64,000 nt of DNA, from assembly GCF_902499075.1 (NCBI RefSeq), contig NZ_CABVPP010000009.1, positions 62,001 to 126,000 of the forward strand, given 5' to 3'. Within the stretch, counting starts at the first letter, position 1. Every line of letters starts with the position of its first letter. Below, one piece after another: positions 18,815 through 27,987 of this stretch. The position numbers were made by a program, and so were the translations under genes. The notes beneath the pieces are model-generated. The model searched no databases and was not told the origin of the DNA. It worked only from the letters and a program-made list of their open reading frames with translations. This stretch comes from Burkholderia pseudomultivorans (GTDB taxonomy: Bacteria; Pseudomonadota; Gammaproteobacteria; Burkholderiales; Burkholderiaceae).

Positions 18815-21577
18815 TCAGAACCACTGCCGGTAGCGTCGCACGTAGATCGTCTTGACGATCTGCGCGAGCAGGATGTAGCCGACCATCGTCGCAGCGAGCC
18901 ACAGCCAATAGCTGCCCGGCAGGTGCATGAAGCCGAGCGCGTCCGCGAACGGCGAGAACGGCAGCCAGCAGCCGATCGCGATCGCCGTGAACGTCGACAG
19001 CAGCACCGGCAGCGATGCCGTGCTCTGCAGGAACGGGATTTTCTGCGTGCGCAGCAGATGCACGACGAGCGTCTGCGACACGAGGCTCTCGATGAACCAG
19101 CCCGAATTCATCACGACCTGGCCGCCCGAGCCGCCGTGCAGGTGATACAGCGCGCCCGCGCCGAACACCGACCACATCAGCAGGTAGGTCGTGATGTCGA
19201 ACACCGACGACGTCGGCCCGACCCACAGCATGAAGCGACCGATGTTGCCGGCTTCCCACTTGCGCGGCTGCTTCAGGAACTCGGGGTCCATCCGGTCCCA
19301 CGGCAGCAGCATCTGCGACGTGTCGTAGATCAGGTTCAGCACCAGCAGCTGCGTCGCGAGCATCGGCTCCCACGGCAGGAACGCGCTGGCGACCAGCACC
19401 GAGAACACGTTGCCGAAGTTCGAGCTGGCGGTCATGTTCAGGTACTTGAGGATGTTGCCGAACGTCTCGCGGCCCTTGATCACGCCTTCCTCGAGCACCA
19501 TCAGGCTCTTTTCGAGCAGGATGATGTCGGCGGTTTCCTTCGCGATGTCGGCGCCGCTGTCGACCGAGATGCCGACGTCGGCGTCGCGCAGCGCGGGCGC
19601 GTCGTTGATGCCGTCGCCGAGGAAGCCGACCGTGTGGCCGTTCGCCTGCAGCGCCTTGACGATGCGCGCCTTCTGCAGCGGCGTGAGTTTCGCGAACACG
19701 GTCGTGCGCTCGACGACCCGCGCGAGCGTCGCGTCGTCGAGCGCTTCGATGTCCGTGCCGAGCATCGGCTTGCCCGGTTCGAGGCCGACCTGGCGGCAGA
19801 CCTTGAGCGTGACGGTCGGGTTGTCGCCGGTCAGCACCTTCACGGCGACACCGTTCTCGCGCAGCGCGGCGAGCGCCGGCGCGGCCGACTCCTTCGGCGG
19901 ATCGAGGAAGGTCAGGAAGCCGCGCACGACGAGGTCGCGCTCGTCGGCGGTGCGGTACTGCTCGCGTTCGTCGCCGCGCGCGATCGTGCGCGTCGCGAGC
20001 ACGAGCACGCGGAAACCGTCCTCGTTGTACGCGTTCGCCTGTTCGAGCAGCCGCTTGCGCGCGACGAAGTCGAGCGGGTGCACGCCGTCCTGGTCCTGCA
20101 CGTGCGTGGACACCGCGAGCATTTCCTCGACCGCGCCCTTGCAGATCAGCAGGTGCGCGCCGCGCGCATCCTCGACGACGACCGACAGGCGGCGCCGTAC
20201 GAAGTCGAACGGCAGTTCGTCGATCTTTCGGTAGCCGTGCGGCTTCGCACGCTCGCCGATTTCGTCGGCGCGCGCGACGATCGCGATGTCGATCAGGTTC
20301 TTCTGGCCGCTCTGGTGGAAGCTGTTCAGCCAGCCGAGGCGCAGTATCTCCTCGTTGCGGTGACCGGACAGGTCGAGATGGTGTTCGAGGATGATCCGGT
20401 CCTGCGTCAGCGTGCCGGTCTTGTCGGTGCAGAGCACGTCCATCGCGCCGAAGTTCTGCACCGAGTTCAGGCGCTTGACGACGACCTTGCGGCGCGCCAT
20501 CGCGACCGCGCCGCGCGCGAGGTTCGCGCTGACGATCATCGGCAGCATCTCCGGCGTGAGGCCGACGGCCACCGCGAGCGCGAACGTGAGCGCGCTCAGC
20601 CAGTCGCCCTTGGTCAGGCCGTTGATCAGGAACACGACCGGCACCATCACGAACATGAACCGGATCAGCAGCCAGCTCACGCTCGACACGCCGCGGTCGA
20701 AACTCGTCTCGACGCGCTTGTGGCTCACGACGTTGCGCGCGAGCGAGCCGAAGTAGGTGTCCTCGCCCGTCGCGACGACGACGGCCGTCGCAGTGCCGCT
20801 GACGACGTTGGTGCCCATGAAGCACACGTTCTCGAGATCGAGCAGCGAAGCCGATGCGTCGTTCGCCGCGCCGGCCGCGCGCGTGTTCGCGGATTTGCCG
20901 GCGACCGCACCGAGCGTGTCGTACTTCTCGACGGGCAGCGCTTCGCCGGTCAGCACGGCCTGGCTGATGAACAGGTCGCGCGACGACAGCAGGCGCACGT
21001 CGGCGGGGATCATGTCGCCGGCCGACAGATGCACGATGTCGCCGGCCACGACCTCGCGCATCGGCACTTCGCGGCGCGCCGGCTCGGCCGTGTCGGTCGC
21101 CGCGCGCTGCACGGTGGCCGTGGTGCGGACCATCGCCTTCAGCTTCTCGGCCGCGCGCAGCGAACGGAATTCCTGCACGAAGCGCAGCAGTGCGCTGATC
21201 GTGACCATCGTCAGCAGGATCGTGATGCCGACATAGTCGCGATCGTCGGGCGCCGCAAAGTAGACGTCGGTGCAGAAGCTGATCGCGGCAAGCACCAGCA
21301 GCACGTAGACGAACGGGTTGTGGAACGACATCAGCAACTGGCGCGACCAGTGCGGCGGCTTGTCGTGTGCGATCTCGTTCGGGCCGTCGCGCAGCAGGCG
21401 GTCGGCGGCCTGCTCGCAGGTGAGGCCGCGCGTGCTGGTGTGCAGCGATTTCAGCGTGTCGTCGAGCGGGCGGGCCGCTTCCTGCGCGGCGCGCATCAGG
21501 CGCGGTTCGTGCTGCTGCCCGGCGCCGGTCTTGATGAAGCCGCGTTGTTTCTTGTGCGAAGTATTGCGTTGTGTCAT
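18815..21577 (-). CDS. mgtA: Magnesium-translocating P-type ATPase MgtA
   Basis: A 920-residue P3B-type ATPase. Signatures in order: TGEA actuator motif at 210-213, the LTPEMLPMIVSANLARGA transmembrane-4 region near 340-357, the phosphorylation motif DKTGT from Asp385, TGDN in VLTGDNPTVTLKVCRQ, and GDGINDAPALRDADVGISVD. The C-terminal membrane block includes SNFGNVFSVLVASAFLPW, typical of MgtA/MgtB. It imports Mg2+ across the inner membrane at low Mg2+. The ATG at 21577 has AGGAG 8 bases upstream. The gene follows a roughly 670-base gap containing a small ORF and several hairpins, a layout recalling the Mg2+-sensing leaders of enteric mgtA. Confidence 0.96.
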   Translation of the reverse strand: MTQRNTSHKKQRGFIKTGAGQQHEPRLMRAAQEAARPLDDTLKSLHTSTRGLTCEQAADRLLRDGPNEIAHDKPPHWSRQLLMSFHNPFVYVLLVLAAISFCTDVYFAAPDDRDYVGITILLTMVTISALLRFVQEFRSLRAAEKLKAMVRTTATVQRAATDTAEPARREVPMREVVAGDIVHLSAGDMIPADVRLLSSRDLFISQAVLTGEALPVEKYDTLGAVAGKSANTRAAGAANDASASLLDLENVCFMGTNVVSGTATAVVVATGEDTYFGSLARNVVSHKRVETSFDRGVSSVSWLLIRFMFVMVPVVFLINGLTKGDWLSALTFALAVAVGLTPEMLPMIVSANLARGAVAMARRKVVVKRLNSVQNFGAMDVLCTDKTGTLTQDRIILEHHLDLSGHRNEEILRLGWLNSFHQSGQKNLIDIAIVARADEIGERAKPHGYRKIDELPFDFVRRRLSVVVEDARGAHLLICKGAVEEMLAVSTHVQDQDGVHPLDFVARKRLLEQANAYNEDGFRVLVLATRTIARGDEREQYRTADERDLVVRGFLTFLDPPKESAAPALAALRENGVAVKVLTGDNPTVTLKVCRQVGLEPGKPMLGTDIEALDDATLARVVERTTVFAKLTPLQKARIVKALQANGHTVGFLGDGINDAPALRDADVGISVDSGADIAKETADIILLEKSLMVLEEGVIKGRETFGNILKYLNMTASSNFGNVFSVLVASAFLPWEPMLATQLLVLNLIYDTSQMLLPWDRMDPEFLKQPRKWEAGNIGRFMLWVGPTSSVFDITTYLLMWSVFGAGALYHLHGGSGGQVVMNSGWFIESLVSQTLVVHLLRTQKIPFLQSTASLPVLLSTFTAIAIGCWLPFSPFADALGFMHLPGSYWLWLAATMVGYILLAQIVKTIYVRRYRQWF

Positions 21578-21623
21578 GGGTCGCTCCTGGCACGCGAGTC
21601 GGCGAGCGGGAGCGGCCGCGACG

Positions 21624-21782
21624 TTATCGACGCACGCACGCTCCCCGCCGCGTCGCGTCGCGCGCGGTCGGCTGTGGATCGGTGAAGTTGGGCGGGCTCG
21701 CCGGCGCGCGCCGTGCGGTCGGACGATCGATGCGCAGCGTCGCACCGGCGAGCGGTAATCGACTACTGTCGTCTGGGTTCAT
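21624..21782 (-). CDS. Candidate mgtA leader ORF (MgtL-like position), 52 codons
   Basis: A short minus-strand ORF with ATG at 21782, preceded by AGGAG at 6-base spacing, ending 46 bases upstream of the mgtA start. It encodes MNPDDSSRLPLAGATLRIDR followed by a proline/arginine-rich tail. Enteric MgtL is a short leader peptide (N-terminus MEPDPTPLP) whose acidic-proline start and proline codons make translation sensitive to Mg2+ and control mgtA. The acidic and proline residues directly after Met, plus the position, suggest an analogous device here. It is longer than MgtL and has no demonstrable homology. Chance is possible in G+C-rich DNA, but the ribosome-binding site is better than for most shadow frames. 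Confidence 0.5.
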   Translation of the reverse strand: MNPDDSSRLPLAGATLRIDRPTARRAPASPPNFTDPQPTARDATRRGACVRR

Positions 21783-21960
21783 CGGTACTCCTGTCGGTTG
21801 CGGATCGACGGCGCGGGCAGACGGCGCGCGCGCAACGCGGCGCGCGGCCGGACGGCACGCGAACGGAACATGCACGCAGCTGGCGCTGCGCGCAGCACGA
21901 ACGCACGCGTGCGAAGGCCATCGCGTGTCGTTCGGCAATATCGAAAATTCGGCGGGAATC

Positions 21961-22097
21961 CGGCCTGTTCAGGCCGAAAGGACGCCGCATCCTGCTTCCC
22001 GGGATGCGGCAGAAGACGAGGCTCTGCGCGTTTTCCTCAGGCAGCAGTCAAGTTGGTCGAGCACCAACTACAACTCGCATCGGTGTTCACAGAACAC
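21961..22097 (-). promoter_or_regulatory. Array of four hairpins upstream of mgtA
   Basis: Four strong inverted repeats lie in a row between the subtilase stop and mgtA. They are CGGCCTG/CAGGCCG (21961-21976, 2-base gap), GCCGCATCC/GGATGCGGC (21984-22010, 9-base stem and loop), AGTTGGT/ACCAACT (22051-22069) and GTGTTC/GAACAC (22083-22097). None is followed by a clear T-run on the minus strand. They may form a structured mgtA 5' leader, or partly serve to end subtilase transcription. I see no match to the M-box riboswitch consensus. The rest of 21578-22246 holds no other gene. Confidence 0.5.
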
Positions 22098-22246
22098 TCC
22101 AGATAATCAGACGGGGGCGATGGTAAGGGGTCGTCGTGCGAAGCGTCAAGCCTTTTGTCGGTGCAGATGCGCTTCATGCGCTCGGCGTGGTGCGAGCCGC
22201 CGCACGCACGCCGGTCGACGTGCGCGCGGCAGTATTGCGCTTCGCG

Positions 22247-23887
22247 TTACTGCGACGCCGATGCGACCGCCGAGCCTGCGTCGAGAATGCCCGAGCCTGC
22301 CGGCAGCGCGGTGCATGCGGTGCCGGCTGCCAGTTTCGCCGCACGCGTGCCGCCTTGCAGCTTCTGCTGGATTTGCGCGGGCGTGAGGTTGCCGTTCACC
22401 GTGAGCATCAGCGCGGCGACACCGGCCACCTGCGGCGTCGCGAAGCTCGTGCCGTTGTCGGTGTCGTAGGTGTCGGCGCCGGGCGTCGTCGTGCCCGCGT
22501 TCGACGTCGACAGAATATTGACGCCCGGCGCGCTGAGCGACACGTCGGTGCCGAAGTTGCTGAACGATGCGCGACGGCCGGTCGCGTCGGTGGCGCCGAC
22601 GCTGATCACGCCGCGGCAGTTCGCGGGCTGGTCCTGTCCGGTCGACAGGCCGTCGTTGCCGGCTGCGACGACCACGGTCACGCCTTTCGCGGTCACGTCG
22701 TCGATCGCCTGCTGGAACGTCGTGCTGCATGCGCCGACGCCGCCGAGACTCAGGTTGATGACCTTCGCGGGCGTCGGATTGTTCGGCACACCGTTGACGG
22801 GAATGCCGGCCGCCCAGCGCATCGCGTCGGCGATGTCGCTGGTGGTGCCGCCGCACTTGCCGAGCACGCGCACCGGCAGGATCCGGCCGAGCCACGATAC
22901 GCCGGCGATGCCGATGCCGTTGTTGGCGTTGGCGCCGACCACGCCCATCACGCGCGTGCCGTGCCAGGTGCTCGCGTTCGGCTCGGCCGCGCAGTGATAG
23001 AACGGTCCGCTCGCATTGTCGATTTCCTGCTGCGTGACCCAGTCGCCCGGGTCGCTCGCGTCGGGGCCGCGCGTCAGGCCGTTGTTGCTGGTGCTCGCGC
23101 TGGAGATGAAGCTGTAGCCGGGCAGCAGATTGTCCTTGAGGTCGGCGTGCGGGCGATAACCGGTGTCGAGCACGGCCGTGACGACGGCCGGCGAACCCTT
23201 GGTGACGTTCCACGCGGGCGGCATGTCGATGCCGGCGGTCGGGTCGGACAGGTACCACTGCTGGCTGTAGTCCGGATCGCTCGGCGTGTCGCGCACCTTC
23301 ATCGGATGATCCGGTTCCGCGTAGTCGACGTCGGCGTCGGCCGCGAACGCCTGCGCGAGCGCGGTCGCGTCGGTGGCCGCAATGCGCTGGCCGAGCGACA
23401 GCACGGCCGCGCCGTTCGACACGGTGCGCTCGACCTGCACGTTCAGCGCCGCGGGCGCGACGCCGCTCGCGTATGCGCGCGCGGTCGCGGTCGGCGCGCT
23501 CCAGCGCGTCATCGAGCGCTGGATCACCGCGTCGAATCGCGATGCGGTGTCGACGGCCGCCATCGCGTGCGTGGCGGTCGACGTCTTCAGCCTGACGATC
23601 AGATGATCGATCGGCGGCTCGGTCGGCGCGACGGTCTGCGCCGCCATCTGCACGGCCGCCTGCTGTGTCGCGCACGCATTGCTGCCGGACGAGGCGGGCG
23701 GTGTCGTCGGGGTCGTCGGCGCCGGCGTCGGCGCGGGCGAGGCGTTGGACGAAGACGGGCTGCTGCCGTCGCCGCCTCCGCCGCCGCAACCGGAGAGCGG
23801 CAGCAGGACGGCGGCGGACAGCACGCCGGCGAGCATGTGCGCATGGCGGGCGCGGGCCGAGGCGAAGTTGAAACGTTTGGCGCTCAT
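22247..23887 (-). CDS. Subtilisin-like (S8) serine protease lipoprotein
   Basis: A 546-residue secreted protease. A lipobox LSGC with Cys34 follows the hydrophobic segment and leads into a glycine/serine/proline/threonine-rich spacer (35-68), so it is predicted to be lipid-anchored. The catalytic triad is intact: Asp241 (VLDTGYRPH), His309 (TWHGTRVMG) and Ser481 (NGTSFATPQVAG), with the oxyanion Asn in AAGNDG. Residues about 90-200 look like an inhibitor-type propeptide. It belongs with the Burkholderia/Xanthomonas extracellular subtilases. The ATG at 23887 is preferred; an in-frame extension upstream has no signal-peptide character. It probably acts on extracellular protein. Confidence 0.93.
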   Translation of the reverse strand: MSAKRFNFASARARHAHMLAGVLSAAVLLPLSGCGGGGGDGSSPSSSNASPAPTPAPTTPTTPPASSGSNACATQQAAVQMAAQTVAPTEPPIDHLIVRLKTSTATHAMAAVDTASRFDAVIQRSMTRWSAPTATARAYASGVAPAALNVQVERTVSNGAAVLSLGQRIAATDATALAQAFAADADVDYAEPDHPMKVRDTPSDPDYSQQWYLSDPTAGIDMPPAWNVTKGSPAVVTAVLDTGYRPHADLKDNLLPGYSFISSASTSNNGLTRGPDASDPGDWVTQQEIDNASGPFYHCAAEPNASTWHGTRVMGVVGANANNGIGIAGVSWLGRILPVRVLGKCGGTTSDIADAMRWAAGIPVNGVPNNPTPAKVINLSLGGVGACSTTFQQAIDDVTAKGVTVVVAAGNDGLSTGQDQPANCRGVISVGATDATGRRASFSNFGTDVSLSAPGVNILSTSNAGTTTPGADTYDTDNGTSFATPQVAGVAALMLTVNGNLTPAQIQQKLQGGTRAAKLAAGTACTALPAGSGILDAGSAVASASQ

Positions 23888-24307
23888 GGTGGAGTTCGAT
23901 CCTCGTGGATAGTCGTCGTGCCGGCGATGGGCGTGGGTCCGGCCGAAACCGGACCTGTCGTTTTGTCTGACGGTAGCGGCGAGGTTGCTGCGACGCGCCA
24001 TGCTGTGGGTAACGGCCGCCGCGACGCCTTCTTGAGGGGATTGGCGGAGAAATAGACCGGGCCGCGCAAACGATTACGTTGCCGCGCCGCAGCACGAACG
24101 CATGTTTGGAACGAATGGCAGAGACGCGCGGCCATGGACGCACGCGACCGGCCGGGCAAAACGCGTGGCGCGAACGCGTTTCGCGGCACGGAAAAGCGCG
24201 GCGCGCGGGCAGCGGCGCTGGAAGGTTCCTTACGCTTTCCCTGATGCGACGCGAATTTTGTCGGGCGTAGGATCGCGATTCGATCAACGTTTCTTCAGGA
24301 GAAAAGC
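23888..24307. other. 420-base divergent intergenic region
   Basis: The region separates the minus-strand subtilase from the plus-strand binding-protein gene and should carry both promoters. No gene-like frame, clear palindrome or terminator was found. AGGAGAAAAGC directly precedes the ATG at 24308. Confidence 0.5.
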
Positions 24308-25204
24308 ATGGATCGCCGCTTTCGCTGGCTGGCAGTCGCACTGTCCTGCGCGCTGGCGGGCGCCGCGCACGCGCAGGCGCTCACCGGCACGCTGAAGAAG
24401 ATCAAGGACACGGGCGTCGTGTCGCTGGGCATCCGCGAATCGTCGGTGCCGTTCTCGTATTCGGACAATCAGCAGAAGAACATCGGCTACTCGCGCGACA
24501 TCGCGGCGCGCATCATCGAGCAGCTGAAGACCGAGCTGAACCAGCCGGGGCTCGCGGTGAAGGAGATTCCGATCACGTCGCAGAACCGCATTCCGCTGCT
24601 GCAGAACGGCACGATCGACTTCGAATGCGGATCGACGACGAACACGCTCGAACGGCAGAAGCAGGCCGCGTTCTCGAACAGCATCTTCCTGTACGGCATT
24701 CGTTTCAGCACGCGCAAGGATTCGGGCGTGAAGGATTTCGCGGATCTCGCGGGCAAGACCGTCGCGACGACGGCCGGCACGTCGGACGAGCGCCTGCTGC
24801 GCAAGCTCAACGAGGAGAAGGGGATGAACATGACGATCATCAGCGCGAAGGACCATGCCGAAGCGTTCATGAACGTCACGACGGGACGCGCGGTCGCGTT
24901 CGTGATGGACGAGCCGCTGCTGTACGGCGAGATCGCGAAGGACCGCAATCCGGGCGCCTACACGGTGACGGGCACGCCGCTCGTCCACGAAAACTATGCC
25001 TGCATGATGCGCAGGGACGACCCGGCGTTCAAGCGCGTCGTCGACGGCGTGATCGCGAAGCTGCAGACGTCGGGCGACTCCGAGAAGCTGTACGACCGCT
25101 GGTTCATGCAGCCGATCCCGCCGAAGGGCGTGAGCCTCAACTATCCGCTGTCGCCGGAGATGAAGCAGCTGTTCAGGAATCCGACCGACCAGGCGCAGTA
25201 CTGA
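24308..25204 (+). CDS. Glutamate/aspartate-type ABC transporter substrate-binding protein (GltI-like)
   Basis: A 298-residue periplasmic protein with a signal peptide (MDRRFRWLAVALSCALAGAA, cleaved near AHA-Q). The two-lobed SBP_bac_3 fold has motifs like those of GltI: VSLGIRESSVPFSYSDNQQK, SQNRIPLLQNGTIDFECGST and DEPLLYGEI. GltI-type proteins bind dicarboxylic amino acids. No permease or ATPase is encoded in the same transcript, because a strong terminator follows at 25284-25313. It may therefore feed a transporter encoded elsewhere or the fused ABC protein downstream. Start supported by AGGAG. Confidence 0.9.
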   Translation: MDRRFRWLAVALSCALAGAAHAQALTGTLKKIKDTGVVSLGIRESSVPFSYSDNQQKNIGYSRDIAARIIEQLKTELNQPGLAVKEIPITSQNRIPLLQNGTIDFECGSTTNTLERQKQAAFSNSIFLYGIRFSTRKDSGVKDFADLAGKTVATTAGTSDERLLRKLNEEKGMNMTIISAKDHAEAFMNVTTGRAVAFVMDEPLLYGEIAKDRNPGAYTVTGTPLVHENYACMMRRDDPAFKRVVDGVIAKLQTSGDSEKLYDRWFMQPIPPKGVSLNYPLSPEMKQLFRNPTDQAQY

Positions 25205-25283
25205 CGAAGAACGCCATTCACCGGCTGTCCCTTCGTGTTGGCCGCATCGCGCCGGTAGACGGCGCACCCGCACCGCATCGCAT

Positions 25284-25313
25284 CGGCGATCCGCCCGGAT
25301 CGCCGTTTTTTTT
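25284..25313 (+). terminator. Rho-independent terminator after the GltI-like gene
   Basis: CGGCGATCC-GCCC-GGATCGCCG followed by eight T residues, 79 bases after the stop. This is the strongest intrinsic terminator in the window. It separates the GltI-like gene from the next operon, whose operator lies at 25419-25435. Nothing else gene-like occurs in 25205-25528. Confidence 0.93.
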
Positions 25314-25418
25314 GTCTCCCGAAAACCGCGTCCTGCGCGCGACCGCGCCCAGCCGTTCGCGCGAATTCCCGCGTAAACCCGGATTCAGATTTCAATTTGA
25401 ACTGGTCAGAATCGGCCG

Positions 25419-25435
25419 AAATTGTTCAACAATTT
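25419..25435. promoter_or_regulatory. GntR operator candidate, site 1 (AAATTGTTCAACAATTT)
   Basis: A perfect 17-bp odd-centred palindrome, 93 bases upstream of the binding-protein start at 25529. Its last 15 bases, ATTGTTCAACAATTT, recur exactly at 31555-31569 in front of the DUF1989/GntR pair. FadR-type GntR proteins recognise palindromes of this size. The regulator encoded at 29852-30526 is the natural candidate. Confidence 0.72.
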
Positions 25436-25528
25436 TCGGTCGAAAATCCCGTGAAGCCGCATGTGGCGGTGCGCGGGAGGCGGTGCGGTTTTTCCGCGCG
25501 AGTGCCGAAAAACCTCAGGAGCCACGCC

Positions 25529-26371
25529 ATGTCCGGTCAGTCTTCGTTTCGACGTTTCCTCCGCGGCGCGCTCGTGCCGCTGGCTTGTGCATGCTCGCTC
25601 GCGGCGGCGGCGCCGCTGCAGACGGTGAAGCCGGGCACGCTGCTGATCGGCTCCGATCTCACGTATCCGCCGTACGCGTATCTCGACGGCGGCAAGCCGG
25701 CCGGCTTCGACGCCGAGTTCTCGCGCATGCTGGCGAGTCATCTGAAGCTCGAGCCGGTGTTTCTCGACACGCGCTTTCCCGACCTGATCCTCGGGATGAA
25801 GGCGCGCCGCTTCGACGTCGTCGCGTCGGCGCTGTACGTGACGCCCGACCGCGTGAAGCAGGTCGACTTCGTGCCGTACCTGAAGACGGGCGCGTCGCTG
25901 CTGGTCGCGAAGGGCAGCGCGTATCGGCCGAAAACGCCGCAGGACCTGTGCGGCAAGCGGGTCGGCACGATCAAGGGCGCATCGTGGACGCCGAAGCTGC
26001 GCGCGGTGTCGGACGACGCGTGCAAGGCGGCCGGGCGCGGCGAGATCGCGATCCTCGAGTTTCCGACCTCGCCGGAAGCGACGTCCGCGCTGATGTCGAA
26101 GGCGGTCGACGTGCAGATCGAGGACGCGGCCGTCGCGCAGGGCATTCCGAAGCAGACGAACGGACGCATCGAGCTCAGCTCGACCGCGCTGCTGTATCCG
26201 ATCGTGATCGGCCTGGGCGTGACGAAGGGCGACGGCGGCTTGCAGCACGCGCTGGAAGGCGCGCTCGACGATGCGAAGCGCAGCGGCGAGTACGGCAGCC
26301 TCGTGAAGAAATACGGGTTGCAGGAGCCGACGCCGGCCGACGTTGCGACTGCGCTCGGTACCGCGAAGTAA
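25529..26371 (+). CDS. Amino-acid-type ABC transporter substrate-binding protein
   Basis: A 280-residue SBP_bac_3 protein with a signal peptide (FLRGALVPLACACSLAAAAP). The ligand-pocket motif GSDLTYPPYAYLDGGKPAGF is followed by DLILGMKARRFDVVASALYV. These are typical of binding proteins for polar or cationic amino acids and opine-like compounds. The ATG at 25529 follows CAGGAG; in-frame codons upstream would run through the operator. It is the first gene of a plus-strand operon with a fused permease-ATPase, an amidase and EctC. The ligand is unknown and could be ectoine-like or another cyclic or amidated amino acid (inference). Confidence 0.92.
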   Translation: MSGQSSFRRFLRGALVPLACACSLAAAAPLQTVKPGTLLIGSDLTYPPYAYLDGGKPAGFDAEFSRMLASHLKLEPVFLDTRFPDLILGMKARRFDVVASALYVTPDRVKQVDFVPYLKTGASLLVAKGSAYRPKTPQDLCGKRVGTIKGASWTPKLRAVSDDACKAAGRGEIAILEFPTSPEATSALMSKAVDVQIEDAAVAQGIPKQTNGRIELSSTALLYPIVIGLGVTKGDGGLQHALEGALDDAKRSGEYGSLVKKYGLQEPTPADVATALGTAK

Positions 26372-26465
26372 TCGCAGCGACGTGACGACTGCGCCGCGCC
26401 GGCGCAAGGGTCCGCCCCAATGCGCGCCGCGCGGCCGCTTCATCATTCCGGTTGAGGAGTCTTCG

Positions 26466-27968
26466 ATGCAGTTCGATTGGCACTACGCGTTGCAGCTGTT
26501 GTGGGACAAGGATTTCTGGCGCGCCTGCGTCGTCGTGGTCAAGCTCAGCGTGTCTGCGTGGCTGCTCGGCGTGTTGCTCGGCTTTCCGGTTGCGCTGGCG
26601 AGGCAGTCGCATCACGCAGCGCTGAAACGGGTCGCGGCCGTCTACATCTGGTTCTTTCGCAGCCTGCCGCTGCTCGTGCTGCTCGTGTTCATCTACAACC
26701 TGCCGCAGGTGTTTCCGGCGACCAGTGCGGTGCTGTCCGACCCGTTCACGGCCGGCCTGATCGCGATGGTGCTGAGCGAGACCGCGTATTTCGCGGAAAT
26801 CCATCGCGGCGGAATCCTGTCGGTGCCGCGCGGACAGCTCGAAGCCGGCCGCGCGCTCGGCATCCGCTTCACCGGGATCCAGCGGATGATCGTGATGCCG
26901 CAGGCGATCCGCATCGCGCTGCCGGCGCTCGCGAACGAGTTCATCACGATCGTGAAGCTGACCTCGCTGGTGTCGGTGATCTCGCTCGCCGAGATCCTGC
27001 TCGTCGGGCAGCGGCTGTACACGCAGAATTTCCTCGTGTTCGAAACGATGCTGGCCGTCGCGTTCTATTACGTGCTGATCGTCACGGTGTTCAGCCGCCT
27101 GCTCGCCTATCTCGAACGACATCTCGACGTCAGCCGCCGCACGCCAGCGCAGGCCAGCCCCGCGAACTTGACGCTGCCGTTGTCGGCGCCGGCCGTTGCG
27201 CCGCGCCCGCGCACGAACGCCGAATTCGCGCTGCGGATCAAGGGCGTGCAGCAGCGCTACGGCCGTCACGAAGTGCTGAAGGACATCCATCTCGACGTCG
27301 CGCCCGGCCAGGTCGTGTCGATCATCGGCCCGTCGGGGTCCGGCAAGACCTCGCTGATCCGCACCATCAACGGCCTCGCGCCGGTGAACGCGGGCGAGAT
27401 CGACCTGTACGGCGCGCCGTTCATTCGGGCGGCGGGCTCGCATCCGCCGCGCGTGCCGCACGACCGCATCCTCGACATCGGCATGGTGTTCCAGAGCTTC
27501 AACCTGTTCCCGCATCGCACCGCGCTGCAGAACGTGATGATGGCGCCGTGCTATCACCGGCAGGCCGATACCGATGCGATCCGGCTGCAGGCGCTGTCGC
27601 TGCTGTCGAAGGTCGGGATGCTCGAGCATGCGAACAAGTATCCGCACCAGTTGTCGGGCGGCCAGCAGCAGCGCGTCGCGATTGCGCGTGCGCTCGCGAC
27701 GCGGCCGTCGATCATGCTGTTCGACGAACCGACGTCGGCGCTCGATCCGGAACTCGTCGGCGAAGTGCTGAAGGTGGTCGAGACGCTGGCGAAGGAGGGC
27801 ATGACGATGATCATCGTCACGCACGAGATGAACTTCGCGTTCAAGGTGTCGGACCGGATCGTCTTCATGGAAAACGGCCGAATCCTCTACGACGTGCCGC
27901 CCGAGCGGATTCGCGGTAGTGCCGATGCACGCGTGAAGGATTTCCTGCGCCATGTTCACTTCGCATGA
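26466..27968 (+). CDS. Fused ABC amino-acid permease and ATP-binding protein
   Basis: A 500-residue fusion. Residues 1-225 are an HisM/GlnP-type permease (five or so helices, with the loop [20 protein letters not shown] that contacts the ATPase). After a proline/alanine linker (about 225-255) comes a complete ATPase with Walker [11 protein letters not shown]-loop [12 protein letters not shown], signature LSGGQQQR and Walker [14 protein letters not shown]. Most amino-acid ABC systems encode these domains separately. With the binding protein just upstream it forms a two-gene importer. ATG at 26466 with GAGGAG 7 bases upstream. Confidence 0.93.
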   Translation: MQFDWHYALQLLWDKDFWRACVVVVKLSVSAWLLGVLLGFPVALARQSHHAALKRVAAVYIWFFRSLPLLVLLVFIYNLPQVFPATSAVLSDPFTAGLIAMVLSETAYFAEIHRGGILSVPRGQLEAGRALGIRFTGIQRMIVMPQAIRIALPALANEFITIVKLTSLVSVISLAEILLVGQRLYTQNFLVFETMLAVAFYYVLIVTVFSRLLAYLERHLDVSRRTPAQASPANLTLPLSAPAVAPRPRTNAEFALRIKGVQQRYGRHEVLKDIHLDVAPGQVVSIIGPSGSGKTSLIRTINGLAPVNAGEIDLYGAPFIRAAGSHPPRVPHDRILDIGMVFQSFNLFPHRTALQNVMMAPCYHRQADTDAIRLQALSLLSKVGMLEHANKYPHQLSGGQQQRVAIARALATRPSIMLFDEPTSALDPELVGEVLKVVETLAKEGMTMIIVTHEMNFAFKVSDRIVFMENGRILYDVPPERIRGSADARVKDFLRHVHFA

Positions 27969-27987
27969 CGCGCGACGGGGAAGACGA

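Noticed and set aside
18731-21685. A plus-strand open frame of almost 1,000 codons opposite mgtA
   Set aside because: Same reason: composition is that of a shadow frame (runs of Arg, Ala, Val, His) while the minus strand encodes an unmistakable P-type ATPase.
21984-22010. The GCCGCATCC/GGATGCGGC hairpin as an intrinsic terminator of the subtilase gene
   Set aside because: No T-run follows on the minus strand and it lies over 230 bases beyond the stop, so it is treated as part of the mgtA leader, although termination is not excluded.
21783-22246. An M-box (ykoK) magnesium riboswitch upstream of mgtA
   Set aside because: The conserved M-box segments were not found; only simple hairpins and a short ORF are visible.
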